This document shows positions 53,425 to 62,755 of a stretch of DNA of 64,000 bases, piece by piece. A program made the position numbers and the translations under genes. Under the pieces are notes generated by a model. The model saw only the letters and a list, made by a program, of their open reading frames with translations. It searched no databases and was not told the origin of the DNA. How positions within the stretch are numbered: the stretch's first letter is position 1; each line of letters starts with the position of its first letter. The DNA comes from Fen-1254 sp963769605 (GTDB taxonomy: Bacteria > Bacteroidota > Ignavibacteria > UBA10030): assembly GCA_963769605.1 (NCBI GenBank), contig CAVYML010000001.1:1-64000 (forward strand), read 5' to 3'.

Positions 53425-54207
53425 GTGAAAAAAATTCTGGCCGTTTGTCTTACATCGGTGCTTTTTCAGATAATGCCGGCAACAATGCTGGCACAAAGTT
53501 ATGCAGGAGAAGGCGCAACCAGTGAGCCGACCATGCTCATCGACAAACCGACAGCAGGTTTGCTTAAGCGGGGAACTTATTCGGTTTCATCGGAATTTTA
53601 CGAGCAGGGCGGAGTGCTTATGAGCCTCGCCGTCGGAATTTTCGACCCGTTCTCGTTCGGAATTTCGTACGGCGGAACAAATATTATAGGTCCCGAAAAG
53701 ATCGCCATGGATCCGATTCCGGGTGTTCAAGCAAAGCTGCGCATTTTTAATGAAAGCTCAGCTATGCCTGCAATAGCGATCGGATTCGATTCCCAGGGGA
53801 AAGGCCCATATCTTAAAGCCGACTCGCTTCAGCGATATACGATCAAATCTTCGGGATTGTACGCCGTTGCAAGCAAGAATTATGCAATTCTCGGAAACCT
53901 GAGCATTCATGGCGGGATCAATCGTTCGCTGGAGCAAGCGGATGGAGATTCCAATCTGGATATGTTCCTTGGAGTAGAGAAATCTGCCGGGAAAGATATT
54001 TCGCTTATGCTCGAATACGATTTTGCCACAAATGATAATAAAAATCAGGCTCTCGGGAAAGGGAACGGTTATCTGAATTTCGGATTGCGGTGGTCGTGGG
54101 GAAAAGGAGTCACGGTCGGATTCAATTTAAAGGACATCACGCGCAATCAAGATAATGTCGATATTGGCAATAGAACGCTTCAAATCGATTATATTGGCGC
54201 CTTTTAA
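53425..54207 (+). CDS. Probable outer-membrane or periplasmic beta-rich protein
   Basis: A 260-residue protein with a signal peptide (ending PATMLAQ) and repeated amphipathic strands. It has short YjbH-like features (DKPTAGLLKRGTYSVSSEFYEQGGVLMSLAVGIFD, then FGISYGG and GNGYLNFGLRWSWGKGVTVGFNLKD). It is probably a barrel. A GGAGAGCAACGTG Shine-Dalgarno supports the start 17 nt after the amidohydrolase homologue. No specific family is certain. Confidence 0.65.
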   Translation: MKKILAVCLTSVLFQIMPATMLAQSYAGEGATSEPTMLIDKPTAGLLKRGTYSVSSEFYEQGGVLMSLAVGIFDPFSFGISYGGTNIIGPEKIAMDPIPGVQAKLRIFNESSAMPAIAIGFDSQGKGPYLKADSLQRYTIKSSGLYAVASKNYAILGNLSIHGGINRSLEQADGDSNLDMFLGVEKSAGKDISLMLEYDFATNDNKNQALGKGNGYLNFGLRWSWGKGVTVGFNLKDITRNQDNVDIGNRTLQIDYIGAF

Positions 54208-54327
54208 TGTTTAAAATAAGATACAGAACCGCTTAGTTTAGTAGACATAAACGCAAAAATTGACTTTTTAAAATTCTAAAAAACATCGAAAATGACACGT
54301 TTTTCCATGTTTTGTTGTGCAGGCCTT

Positions 54328-54343
54328 TGGCAAAGAATTTGCA
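54328..54343 (+). promoter_or_regulatory. Sigma-54 (RpoN) promoter
   Basis: TGGCAAAGAATTTGCA keeps the invariant GG-N10-GC of -24/-12 promoters and matches the consensus at all but one fixed position. The predicted start near 54355 leaves a ~25-nt leader with AAAGGA before the ATG at 54380. RpoN promoters need an activator, so this gene is probably stress- or signal-induced. Confidence 0.6.
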
Positions 54344-54379
54344 TTCTATGATGTTAGAGACAAATTAAAGGATACTAAC

Positions 54380-55258
54380 ATGAAAAGAATATTTTTTATA
54401 TGCGCGCTATCGGTCGTTATAGCGTCGATATCGTTAATTTTCTCCGGTTGTTATACTCAACTGTCTGCCGAACGATTTGATCGATCGGTTTACGCAGAAC
54501 ATTCAGTCGAAAAACCGGAAGCGGTGGATACGAATGCTGTTGTCGATACAACCGGATACGACGATGAGTATCAGCCTGATTATGCAAGCTGGTATTATTA
54601 TTATCCGCGTTGGAATTCATCCTGGTACGACGGGTATGCGTATGCTCCGCCCGGAGCTGTATATGAAGATGGGTGGTGCTATTCAGGTTTCTATTCTCCC
54701 TGGTGGTGGGGACCGGTATGGTACTCTCCATTCTATTTTGGTTATGGCTGGTACGGTCATCCGTATGGGTATGGATATCATGGGTATCATGGGTATCACG
54801 GATATTTTGGCGGAGGAGGAGCACGAAGTTTCGGTCCGGGACGCAATTCGGTCATGGCACGCAGTTTTGGAGCGGGATATGGCAGGGCTTCAATTCGGGG
54901 ATTCGGTACGACATCTGCTGCAGGCAATGTATCGGCAGGGCGAACTGAAAATACTGTTTCAAGAAACAGTACTGCACCGAATGCAGCAAACTCTGCAAGA
55001 CAGTACAGTCCATCAGTTCGTCAACCGCAGTATAAGAATCAAGTAAGCTCCAGCACGCGAAGTTATCGCTCGGGATCCTCCCGGCGATACGCCGGCCGTC
55101 GGAATGCGTCTCTGAATTCATCCCGATATCGTTCGCAATCGAATTCCGTTCGATCCGGAGGACAGAGGTTTGCACCGCAAAACTCGTCTTCGGGTTATTC
55201 CCGCTCGTCAGGCGGCGGACGGAGCGGCGGCGGCGGACACAGCGGACGCGGACGTTGA
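54380..55258 (+). CDS. Lipoprotein with Tyr/Gly-rich centre and Ser/Arg/Gly-rich tail
   Basis: A 292-residue protein from the ATG at 54380; an upstream in-frame start lies in the promoter. A signal with lipobox SLIFSGC is followed by an acidic stretch. Next comes a Tyr/Trp/Gly-rich region (SPWWWGPVWYSPFYFGYGWY, then repeated YGYHG) and a basic low-complexity tail (SSTRSYRSGSSRR, GGGRSGGGGHSGRGR). It resembles surface or matrix-binding lipoproteins. It is driven by the sigma-54 promoter. No enzymatic function is expected. Confidence 0.75.
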   Translation: MKRIFFICALSVVIASISLIFSGCYTQLSAERFDRSVYAEHSVEKPEAVDTNAVVDTTGYDDEYQPDYASWYYYYPRWNSSWYDGYAYAPPGAVYEDGWCYSGFYSPWWWGPVWYSPFYFGYGWYGHPYGYGYHGYHGYHGYFGGGGARSFGPGRNSVMARSFGAGYGRASIRGFGTTSAAGNVSAGRTENTVSRNSTAPNAANSARQYSPSVRQPQYKNQVSSSTRSYRSGSSRRYAGRRNASLNSSRYRSQSNSVRSGGQRFAPQNSSSGYSRSSGGGRSGGGGHSGRGR

Positions 55259-55306
55259 TTACGTTCGATCTGAATGGATTTTTCTTAAATAATTATGGAG
55301 TAGATT

Positions 55307-56728
55307 ATGAATTGCAGATTGCTTTTTCGCGGAATACTTGGATTAACGATCATTTCTTCCTTAGGACTTTATGCACAGATTGCTGAAGACGCTTTGCGTT
55401 ATTCGCAGACAGGCCTTGGTGTAGGCGCGCAAACTCAAAGTCTTGCTGGAACCTCGGTCGGTATTGCCAACGACTTTTCCGCACTCTTTTCGAATCCTGC
55501 AGGACTCGGTCAGCAGCGAGAATTCGAATTTTCCATGGGCCTCTCGAATTTCTCCGCTAATAACGACGTTTCCTTTGATAACAGTAAAATTTCTTCATCG
55601 AGCAATTCGTTGAGTATCGATAATCTCGGATTGGTTTACCCGATTGCAACACAGCGGGGAAGTCTTACTCTTGCATTCGGATACGGACATGTTGCCAACT
55701 ATGACGGATCCGCACAATTCGGAGGTTTCAATGTCGGTAATTCTTTAACAACAAACACAAATATCATCTCTCCCGATATTTTGAGTGATATCTATTTGAT
55801 CGACACACTGGGACGTCCTTTCTTAAACAATGGGAACCTTCAACAAAAGGCCGTTGTCTCGGAAAAAGGCGGGATGAATCATTGGTCGTTCGGCGGTTCT
55901 ATGGAAGTATCGCCGAATCTGTTCGGCGGTATATCGCTGAACTTTGCTTCCGGAAGTTATACCTATGACTGTCTCTATACGGAAAACGATACGAAAAATA
56001 TCTACTCAGTCTTTCCGGGAGATGTTAACCAGTTCAGTTATGAACAAATGTACAGCGATAATTTGAGCGGGATCAATGCATTGTTTGGATTGCTCTTCAG
56101 GAAAGAAGATAAATTTAGCATCGGAATCAGTCTCCGTACTCCCACAATATATGATGTATCAGAAGATTATTCGCAAACGTATGGAAGCATTTTTGATAAT
56201 GGACAAAGTTATTCTGTAATTTCCGCGGGATCTTCTTCCTATCGTATAACGACGCCTATGGTGATCAGCGGCGGCGTTTCCGTATATCCTTTACCATGGC
56301 TGATGCTTGCAGGAGATGCCGAATATACCGATTGGACACAGGTCTCAATGGAATCGGATGATCCTGTCCTGGACGCAAGTTTGCAGCAGGAGAATCAAAG
56401 GGCGACAACTCTCTTCCGAGCAACAACCGATCTTCGCGGCGGCGCTGAAGTCACTCTTTTTGACATCGGCTTGAAACTCCGCGCCGGCATATCATGGAAG
56501 CCTTCTCCCTATGCAGCCGATGCAAACACGCACGATTATGATCAATACTATTATACCGCAGGTGCCGGAGTACAGGTCGACAGAAATACGTGGATCAATC
56601 TTTCCTGCGCTTTGGGCTATCAAAAGAGCTATCGCCAGACCGAAGATCTCTTCAGTATTCCGGGTCTCGTAACAAGCGAGAATATCAATACAAGTATCGT
56701 GAACGTCTCGTTGAGCTACAAATTCTAA
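55307..56728 (+). CDS. OmpP1/FadL/TodX-family outer-membrane transporter
   Basis: A 473-residue protein with a signal peptide (ending LGLYAQ) and a 14-strand-type barrel. The N-terminal plug (ALRYSQTGLGVGAQTQSLAGTSVGIANDFSALFSNPAGL) is diagnostic of FadL-like porins that import hydrophobic compounds. The barrel ends in VNVSLSYKF with the C-terminal Phe used by BamA. A strong terminator follows. Confidence 0.85.
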   Translation: MNCRLLFRGILGLTIISSLGLYAQIAEDALRYSQTGLGVGAQTQSLAGTSVGIANDFSALFSNPAGLGQQREFEFSMGLSNFSANNDVSFDNSKISSSSNSLSIDNLGLVYPIATQRGSLTLAFGYGHVANYDGSAQFGGFNVGNSLTTNTNIISPDILSDIYLIDTLGRPFLNNGNLQQKAVVSEKGGMNHWSFGGSMEVSPNLFGGISLNFASGSYTYDCLYTENDTKNIYSVFPGDVNQFSYEQMYSDNLSGINALFGLLFRKEDKFSIGISLRTPTIYDVSEDYSQTYGSIFDNGQSYSVISAGSSSYRITTPMVISGGVSVYPLPWLMLAGDAEYTDWTQVSMESDDPVLDASLQQENQRATTLFRATTDLRGGAEVTLFDIGLKLRAGISWKPSPYAADANTHDYDQYYYTAGAGVQVDRNTWINLSCALGYQKSYRQTEDLFSIPGLVTSENINTSIVNVSLSYKF

Positions 56729-56762
56729 TAATTCTTGCAAGCGCTTATAAGTTTGCGTAAAT

Positions 56763-56798
56763 TAAATCCGTCCCGATAAAAATCGGGGCGGATTTTTT
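56763..56798 (+). terminator. Intrinsic terminator directly before the acylase start codon
   Basis: AAATCCG-TCCCGAT pairs with ATCGGGG-CGGATTT around AAAA, followed by eight T. The acylase ATG is only ~13 nt beyond the T-run, so any transcript reaching that gene from upstream contains this hairpin. Confidence 0.85.
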
Positions 56799-56810
56799 TT
56801 GGGGTGCAGC

Positions 56811-59222
56811 ATGCGAAATTATACTCGAATTATTATAGGCCTTTCTGCGGTCGCCGTAGTTGTGTTGATAGCAGTCTTTTTTTTAAGCTATTATCTGGCG
56901 ACGAGATCTTTTCCGAAGACCGCTGGAAAAGAGAAAATTCACGGTTTATCTTCGGAAGTGACCGTCTATCGGGACGAATACGGTGTTCCGCATTTTTTTG
57001 CCGGGTCGGATCATGATGCATATCTCGCAGTCGGTTATGTCCATGCTCAGGAACGTTTGTGGCAGATGGAACTTGAGCGGCGCGTTGGAATGGGACGTCT
57101 TTCTGAAATTCTCGGCCGGCCTGCGGTTTCTATCGATAAGATGTTCCGTACGCTCGGACTTTATCAGCAAGTGCGAAAAATTGCAGCGAATCTGGATCAG
57201 CCTACACACGATGCCCTGCAGGCGTATGCGGACGGCATCAATCAGTTCATAGCTTCCCATGCCGGAAAATACCCGCTGGAATTCGATATGCTCTCGTTCG
57301 AACCGGAACCGTGGACTATCGAACATTCGCTCCTGATCAGCCGGCTCATGGCGTGGGAGATGAATTTTTCCCGCTGGAACGATTTGCTTCTGGCTGCGCT
57401 CGCAGCGCGGCTTGGAGAAGAGAAAGCGAGAGAGGTTTTTCCATGGTGGCCTGCGGATGCGCCGCTTATTATTCCGGAAGGAATTAAAGATATTGCGGCA
57501 GATCTCAAGCCGTTCTTCGATGCGGATCGTGAGGCACAAACGATTCTCGGCATAAACGGTATGCAGTCCGGAAGCAATGCATGGGTCGTTTCCGGTGCAA
57601 AGTCCGAAACGGGCAAACCGATCGTTGCCAATGATCCTCATTTAGTTTTAATGGCTCCTGCTCGATGGTATGAACTCCATATCGTATCTCCGGAACAGGA
57701 TGTAGCCGGAATGTCGATTCCCGGTATACCGTTTGTCGTTGCTGGAAGAAACAGGCACATCGCATGGGGAGTAACGAATGCGATGATGGACGATGAAGAT
57801 TTTTATATCGAACAAGTCGATTCCATTCAGCGTCCTTCTAAATATTTTTTCAATGGCGACTGGCAGCCGATGACCGAAGAAATCGATACAATATTCGTCA
57901 AGGACAATTCTGCCATATTATTTTCAATCTTTAAAACGCATCACGGACCTATTATTAATAAAATGGAGCCGGGTGCGGCGTTTGCCGGTTCGCTCATTTC
58001 CATGTGTTGGACCGGATACGAAGTTTCGAACGAAGCGGGCACGTTTTATCGCATCAACCGGGCGAAGAATTGGACGGAATTTACGGAAGCGCTAAAATCG
58101 TATGCCGTTCCGGCGCAAAATTTTGTCTACGGCGATGATGAAGACACAATCGGGTATTATACCGGCGGTAAATTGCCGATCCGCAGTATGCGGAATGCAA
58201 CGCTTCCGTCGGATGGAACAAACGGAGAGAACGACTGGAAAGGATTTGTGCCGTTCCAGCAGATGCCGCATTGCATCAACCCGCCGCAGGGATTCATCGC
58301 AACGGCCAATAATAAAATCGTCGACGATTCGTATCCGTACTTTATTTCGAATAACTGGGAACCACCCTGGCGCTCCATGCGTCTGAACGAAGTGCTCCGG
58401 GAACAGCCGCACTTTTCGGTTAAAGATTTTGAAAAATTGCAGTGTGACGTACTGTCGCTGCAAGCGCGGGAAATTGTTCCGATTCTCCTCCATGCATTCG
58501 ACAGCACCACGGTCGAGGACGCAAATGTCAAAATAGCTCTGGAGTACCTCCGGAACTGGAACGACGAGACACGAAAAGAAGATGTTGCGACGACAATATT
58601 TCAAGCGACGATAGATCGCATCATTCGCAACACATTTGCCGATAAGATGGGAGAACAGCTTTTTGCTCTCTATGACACACTTGCAGCTACACCCTTGACT
58701 GTTATTACAAGGATTCTGAAAGAACGGAATTCTCCATGGTTCGATGATAGCAATACTCCGGAAGTGGAAACGAAAGATATGGTCATTCGAAAAAGTCTGA
58801 CCGAAGCAGTGGTGGATTTACAGAGCCGGCTGGGAGGAGAACCGAAAGAATGGCAGTGGGGAAGAGTTCATACGGTTACATTTGCCCATGTCTTTGGAGT
58901 GCAGCCGCTGTTGGCAAGGTTCTTTAACGTCGGGCCGTATGCCGTCGGCGGCACGCATGCAACCGTCAATGTCGGCCAGTATTTTCTGTCGCAACCCTTC
59001 GAAAGCCGCGTCGGTCCTTCTATGCGACAGATTATGAACCTTGCAGACATCAATGATACGCGCGTGGTTCTTCCCCCGGGACAATCCGGAAATTTATTTT
59101 ATAAGCATTACAAAGATCAGGTTATGCTCTGGCTCAACGGCTCTTATCGCGACCGGCCTATGGAAAAAGAAAAAATCGAAGCGGCTTGCTCAGACGTTTT
59201 ACGATTAAGGCCTGCAGAATGA
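56811..59222 (+). CDS. Penicillin-acylase family N-terminal-nucleophile hydrolase
   Basis: A ~803-residue precursor from the ATG at 56811 (a TTG at 56799 lies next to the terminator). A membrane anchor or signal (IIIGLSAVAVVVLIAVFFLSYYLA) is followed by the alpha chain. The autocatalytic cleavage site is GMQSG-SNAWVVSG, whose Ser becomes the nucleophile of the beta chain. The family hydrolyses amide bonds in beta-lactams, acyl-homoserine lactones and related acyl amides; the true substrate is unknown. The stop overlaps the sirtuin start (ATGA). Confidence 0.88.
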   Translation: MRNYTRIIIGLSAVAVVVLIAVFFLSYYLATRSFPKTAGKEKIHGLSSEVTVYRDEYGVPHFFAGSDHDAYLAVGYVHAQERLWQMELERRVGMGRLSEILGRPAVSIDKMFRTLGLYQQVRKIAANLDQPTHDALQAYADGINQFIASHAGKYPLEFDMLSFEPEPWTIEHSLLISRLMAWEMNFSRWNDLLLAALAARLGEEKAREVFPWWPADAPLIIPEGIKDIAADLKPFFDADREAQTILGINGMQSGSNAWVVSGAKSETGKPIVANDPHLVLMAPARWYELHIVSPEQDVAGMSIPGIPFVVAGRNRHIAWGVTNAMMDDEDFYIEQVDSIQRPSKYFFNGDWQPMTEEIDTIFVKDNSAILFSIFKTHHGPIINKMEPGAAFAGSLISMCWTGYEVSNEAGTFYRINRAKNWTEFTEALKSYAVPAQNFVYGDDEDTIGYYTGGKLPIRSMRNATLPSDGTNGENDWKGFVPFQQMPHCINPPQGFIATANNKIVDDSYPYFISNNWEPPWRSMRLNEVLREQPHFSVKDFEKLQCDVLSLQAREIVPILLHAFDSTTVEDANVKIALEYLRNWNDETRKEDVATTIFQATIDRIIRNTFADKMGEQLFALYDTLAATPLTVITRILKERNSPWFDDSNTPEVETKDMVIRKSLTEAVVDLQSRLGGEPKEWQWGRVHTVTFAHVFGVQPLLARFFNVGPYAVGGTHATVNVGQYFLSQPFESRVGPSMRQIMNLADINDTRVVLPPGQSGNLFYKHYKDQVMLWLNGSYRDRPMEKEKIEAACSDVLRLRPAE

Positions 59223-59968
59223 AAATATCGAAAAAACTCGAATCCCTTTTAAAAACTGTCGATTCGATTTGTGTCTTAACGGGTGCAGGCATATCGGCAG
59301 AAAGCGGAGTTGCAACGTTTCGCGGAACGGACGGGTTATGGTCTAAGCTGAAACCGGAAGAACTGGCAAACTTCGATGCGTTCCTGCGCAATCCGAATAT
59401 CGTGTGGGAGTGGTATAATCATCGAAAACAAATTATTCATGAAGTTATGCCGAATGCGGCACATTATGCGCTTGCAGAAATGGAACAGTTAGTCAAAGAC
59501 TTTACTCTCACAACACAGAACATCGACAATTTGCATACCCGTGCCGGTAGCAAACGCGTTTTGGAATTGCATGGGAACATCGAGCGCAGTTACTGCGTCG
59601 GGTGCGGAAAATTCGTACCTGATGTTGTTGTAACAAAAGAACAGAAAATTCCGCATTGCACCGATTGCGGGGGCGTTATTCGTCCGGATGTCGTATGGTT
59701 CGGAGAAATGCTTCCACATGATGTTCTGGAAGAGTCGACGCGGGCAGCGGCTCGCTGCGGTCTCTTTTTGGCGGTCGGAACATCTGCTGTGGTCTATCCT
59801 GCAGCAGGATTGCCATTGAAGGCGCGGGATAACGGAGCGTATGTTGTGGAAATCAATCTTGAAAGAACGGAAATATCCCATTTAGTCGACGAATCCCTGA
59901 TCGGCAAAGCGGGAGAAATTCTGCCGCAGCTTTCGGAAATCATGAAAACTTTTCGGAGTAAAAAATGA
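59219..59968 (+). CDS. Sir2-family NAD-dependent protein deacylase
   Basis: A 249-residue bacterial sirtuin (CobB-like) that removes acyl groups from lysines using NAD. Visible motifs are GAGISAESGVATFRG, the catalytic TQNIDNLHTRAGSKRVLELHGN with the His base, and zinc cysteines CVGC and CTDC. The start at 59219 overlaps the acylase stop; an upstream start at 59186 would add residues encoded inside that gene. The next gene overlaps its stop by 4 nt. Confidence 0.93.
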   Translation: MKISKKLESLLKTVDSICVLTGAGISAESGVATFRGTDGLWSKLKPEELANFDAFLRNPNIVWEWYNHRKQIIHEVMPNAAHYALAEMEQLVKDFTLTTQNIDNLHTRAGSKRVLELHGNIERSYCVGCGKFVPDVVVTKEQKIPHCTDCGGVIRPDVVWFGEMLPHDVLEESTRAAARCGLFLAVGTSAVVYPAAGLPLKARDNGAYVVEINLERTEISHLVDESLIGKAGEILPQLSEIMKTFRSKK

Positions 59969-61404
59969 GCACAACGACTGCCAAAGGAAGAACAAAAATT
60001 GTCTGCACTATTGGACCCGCAACGCAGTCGGTCGAACAGCTCGTTCGATTGATTGAAGAGGGAATGGATGTCGCGCGATTGAATTTTTCCCACGGCTCGC
60101 ATGACGACCACCTGACCGTCATGCGCAACGTTCGCGAGGCCTGTAAACAAACGGGGGAGCATATCACCGTTCTGCAGGATTTGTGCGGACCCAAAATTCG
60201 AACCGGAACCATGAAGAATAAAAAAGCGGAATTGAAAGAAGGATCGACGGTTGTCTTTACGACGGAAGAAATCGAAGGCGATGAGCATCGTATCACCACG
60301 GCATATAAAGAGCTGCCGGAGGATGTAAAACCCGGTGACGGTATTTTGTTGGATGACGGCAAGCTGTGTGTCAGGGTCGTTTCGACGACAAAGACCGAAG
60401 TTGTATGCAAGGTGGAAACCGGCGGAATTCTGGGCGAGCATAAGGGCATGAACCTGCCCGGTGTAAAACTGAGCACGCCGTCGCTGACGGAAAAGGATCT
60501 TGACGATCTGGAATTCGGATTAAAGAACGACATCGATTACGTTGCGCTTTCTTTTGTACGTTCTGCAGACGACATTCGTTCGCTGCGCGGGCATATACTG
60601 AAGCAGGTAAAGCATTTTGTGCCGATTATTGCAAAGATCGAAATGGCGGATGCTATTCAAGCAATCGACGATATTATCAACGAATCGGATGCCGTCATGG
60701 TTGCCCGCGGAGATCTGGGAGTGGAAATGCCGCCGGAGGAAGTTCCGGTGTTGCAGAAAATGATCGTACGCAAATGCAATGAAGCCGGCAAACCGGTCAT
60801 CATTGCAACGCAGATGCTGGAATCGATGATTGAAAACCCGCGTCCCACTCGCGCGGAAGCGAGCGATGTTGCAAATGCAGTCTTGGACGGTGCGGATGCT
60901 GTTATGTTGAGCGCGGAAACCTCCGTGGGAAAATATCCCATCGAAACTGTTAAGACCATGAATAACATCATCCTGCGCACCGAGCAGCAGGTTCCGGAAA
61001 AAGAGATTTTTGAAAAAAGGCCGTTTGTGAGGGACGATACGGTTCTCGATGCAGTGGCACAGTCCGCTTGTGTTTTGGCAGAGAAAGTGAATGCTTCCGC
61101 GATTATTCCGATAACGCATTCCGGAGCTACGGCCTGGCGTCTGAGCAGGTTTCGCCCGTCCGCGCGCATTATCGCCGTTACGGGAGAAGAACATGTACTG
61201 CGGAGGCTCAATCTGGTATGGGGAGTTCAGGGAATTGTCCTGACCGATTATATCGGCAACGCCGATGCCATTTTGCATCGCATCAAGGAAAAGCTTAAGC
61301 AGGACGGATATTTGAAAAGCGGAGATTATATCGTCTTTACAATTGGAATTCCACTGATGGCTCGCGGTTTGACCGATACCATCAACGTAGAACGTGTAGA
61401 TTAA
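59965..61404 (+). CDS. pyk: Pyruvate kinase
   Basis: A 479-residue enzyme converting phosphoenolpyruvate and ADP to pyruvate and ATP. The signatures are TKIVCTIGPATQSVEQLVRL at the N terminus, IIAKIEMADAIQAID with the active-site Lys, MVARGDLGVEMPPEEVPVLQK, and the MLSAETSVGKYPIETV helix. The C-terminal allosteric domain is complete. It may be co-translated with the sirtuin. Confidence 0.97.
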   Translation: MSTTTAKGRTKIVCTIGPATQSVEQLVRLIEEGMDVARLNFSHGSHDDHLTVMRNVREACKQTGEHITVLQDLCGPKIRTGTMKNKKAELKEGSTVVFTTEEIEGDEHRITTAYKELPEDVKPGDGILLDDGKLCVRVVSTTKTEVVCKVETGGILGEHKGMNLPGVKLSTPSLTEKDLDDLEFGLKNDIDYVALSFVRSADDIRSLRGHILKQVKHFVPIIAKIEMADAIQAIDDIINESDAVMVARGDLGVEMPPEEVPVLQKMIVRKCNEAGKPVIIATQMLESMIENPRPTRAEASDVANAVLDGADAVMLSAETSVGKYPIETVKTMNNIILRTEQQVPEKEIFEKRPFVRDDTVLDAVAQSACVLAEKVNASAIIPITHSGATAWRLSRFRPSARIIAVTGEEHVLRRLNLVWGVQGIVLTDYIGNADAILHRIKEKLKQDGYLKSGDYIVFTIGIPLMARGLTDTINVERVD

Positions 61405-61427
61405 AAACGCAGGAGGCGAAAATTTTT

Positions 61428-61682
61428 ATGAAGCGGATTTTAAGAGTATTTGAAAGGTCGTTAGCAATCGCAATCATAGTAGAATTCTGTCTCTGGCTGA
61501 TACGAATATTGTTCCCGACGAAGATGTTCATACGGGATATTTATTATTATGCTTATTTCCCGAGTCATTTTGTCGTTCGGTTTTTAAAGCTCGGTTCGTA
61601 TGATCTCATGTATATAGTTGTAAATATCGTCATCATCATGCTTCTTATTTCTCCATTGGTTTTTAAATATCATCGTAAATAG
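61428..61682 (+). CDS. Small membrane protein, unknown
   Basis: An 84-residue protein with two hydrophobic helices (about 12-28 and 60-78) and a strong AGGAGG Shine-Dalgarno. No family is recognised. It lies 23 nt after pyk and is probably read through from it. Confidence 0.65.
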   Translation: MKRILRVFERSLAIAIIVEFCLWLIRILFPTKMFIRDIYYYAYFPSHFVVRFLKLGSYDLMYIVVNIVIIMLLISPLVFKYHRK

Positions 61683-61734
61683 AATACTCCCGATTATAAA
61701 AACCTTATCAAGGATTCAACCTTATAAGGTTTAC

Positions 61735-61950
61735 AATCTGCGAAATCCATCATCTGTGAAATAAACTATCTGCGATTAATCTGCGTTATCCGTGCAATCA
61801 ATTGCGTAATCCGTGTAATCATCTGTGCAATCAACTATCTGTGCTCAATCTACGTAATCTGAGTAATCAATTGCGCAATCCGTGTAATCATCTGTGTAAT
61901 CAGTAATCTGCGCTAAATCTGCGTAATCTGAGTAATCAATTGCGTAATCA
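61735..61950. repeat. Degenerate AATC-type repeat array, left
   Basis: About a dozen imperfect 15-20-base units such as ATCTGCGTAATC, ATCCGTGTAATC and AATCAATTGCGTAATC occur in loose tandem. A similar array lies at 62545-62630 beyond the next gene. The units vary in length and sequence and have no spacer structure, so this is not CRISPR. Confidence 0.7.
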
Positions 61951-62015
61951 CATTGCAACTTCTCCCACCGCCTCACGTAGGATATGGTATAAACACTAAA
62001 GAAAGGACGGACGAT

Positions 62016-62393
62016 ATGAAAAAGGCACTCACTCTCTCCGGACTTGTTTTTCTTTTTTTTGTATTGACGGCATTCACAACAGGTAATGTCTCACCGCTTG
62101 AAGGAAAATGGGTAGGGGAATATAAAGGAACCGCGGGTTCGGTTCAAGTTCAGACGCGTTTCTGGATGGAAAATGATGAACTCGTCGGAACGATGGATTT
62201 TCCCGAAGAAAACCTCTATGATCTCAAATTGTCATTTATCATCATAGAAGCTTCTTCCGTGCATTTCGAGGTTGTAAAGAATAACGAAGCGCTTGCCTTT
62301 GAAGGCAAATTGATGTCCAACCAGCTTGTCGGCGAATTTTCCACAAAGACGGGAAAGGGCATTTTCGGTTTTTCGCGAGAGAAGAATCTGTAA
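62016..62393 (+). CDS. Small exported lipocalin-like protein
   Basis: A 125-residue protein from the ATG at 62016; an upstream in-frame start lies in the repeat array. A signal peptide (ending LTAFTTG) is followed by a short beta barrel (LEGKWVGEYKGTAGSVQVQTRF, then LVGTMDFPEENLYDL and LVGEFSTKTGKGIFGFSRE), resembling small DUF-type lipocalin folds. No enzymatic residues are visible. It is bracketed by AATC-type repeats. Confidence 0.65.
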   Translation: MKKALTLSGLVFLFFVLTAFTTGNVSPLEGKWVGEYKGTAGSVQVQTRFWMENDELVGTMDFPEENLYDLKLSFIIIEASSVHFEVVKNNEALAFEGKLMSNQLVGEFSTKTGKGIFGFSREKNL

Positions 62394-62544
62394 TCCAAAA
62401 GATGTATTTTTTAGTTCGTAGTTCTTGGTTCTTGGTTCGTAGTTCATAATTATAAGATAGAGGAAATTACATCATAACCTTGAACCTTGAACATTACAAG
62501 AAGAACTCTAATACCTTCATCCTTCACCCTTCATCCTTCATGCT

Positions 62545-62630
62545 TCATCATATCATCTGCGAAATCCATCATCTGCGCAAAATCTGAGTAATCTGAGCAA
62601 TCAATTGCGTAATCTGAGCAATCAACTTTA
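62545..62630. repeat. Degenerate AATC-type repeat array, right
   Basis: Same motif family as 61735-61950 (ATCTGCGAAATCCATC, AATCTGAGTAATCTGAGCAATC). The preceding 62394-62544 has short tandem runs of TTGGTTC/TAGTTC and CCTTCATC. No gene was seen in 62394-62749. Confidence 0.6.
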
Positions 62631-62755
62631 AAAAATCTATTGCAAACAATTAGAGCTTTGGCTACATTTTATAAAACAGATATCAGATGTGGATCAGGCT
62701 GTTAATGCATGTCGTTAAAACGGAATGAACAATCAAACGCATAAAGGATTTGCTC

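Noticed and set aside
61735..61950. CRISPR array
   Set aside because: Units are degenerate, of unequal length and have no unique spacers; no cas genes are present.
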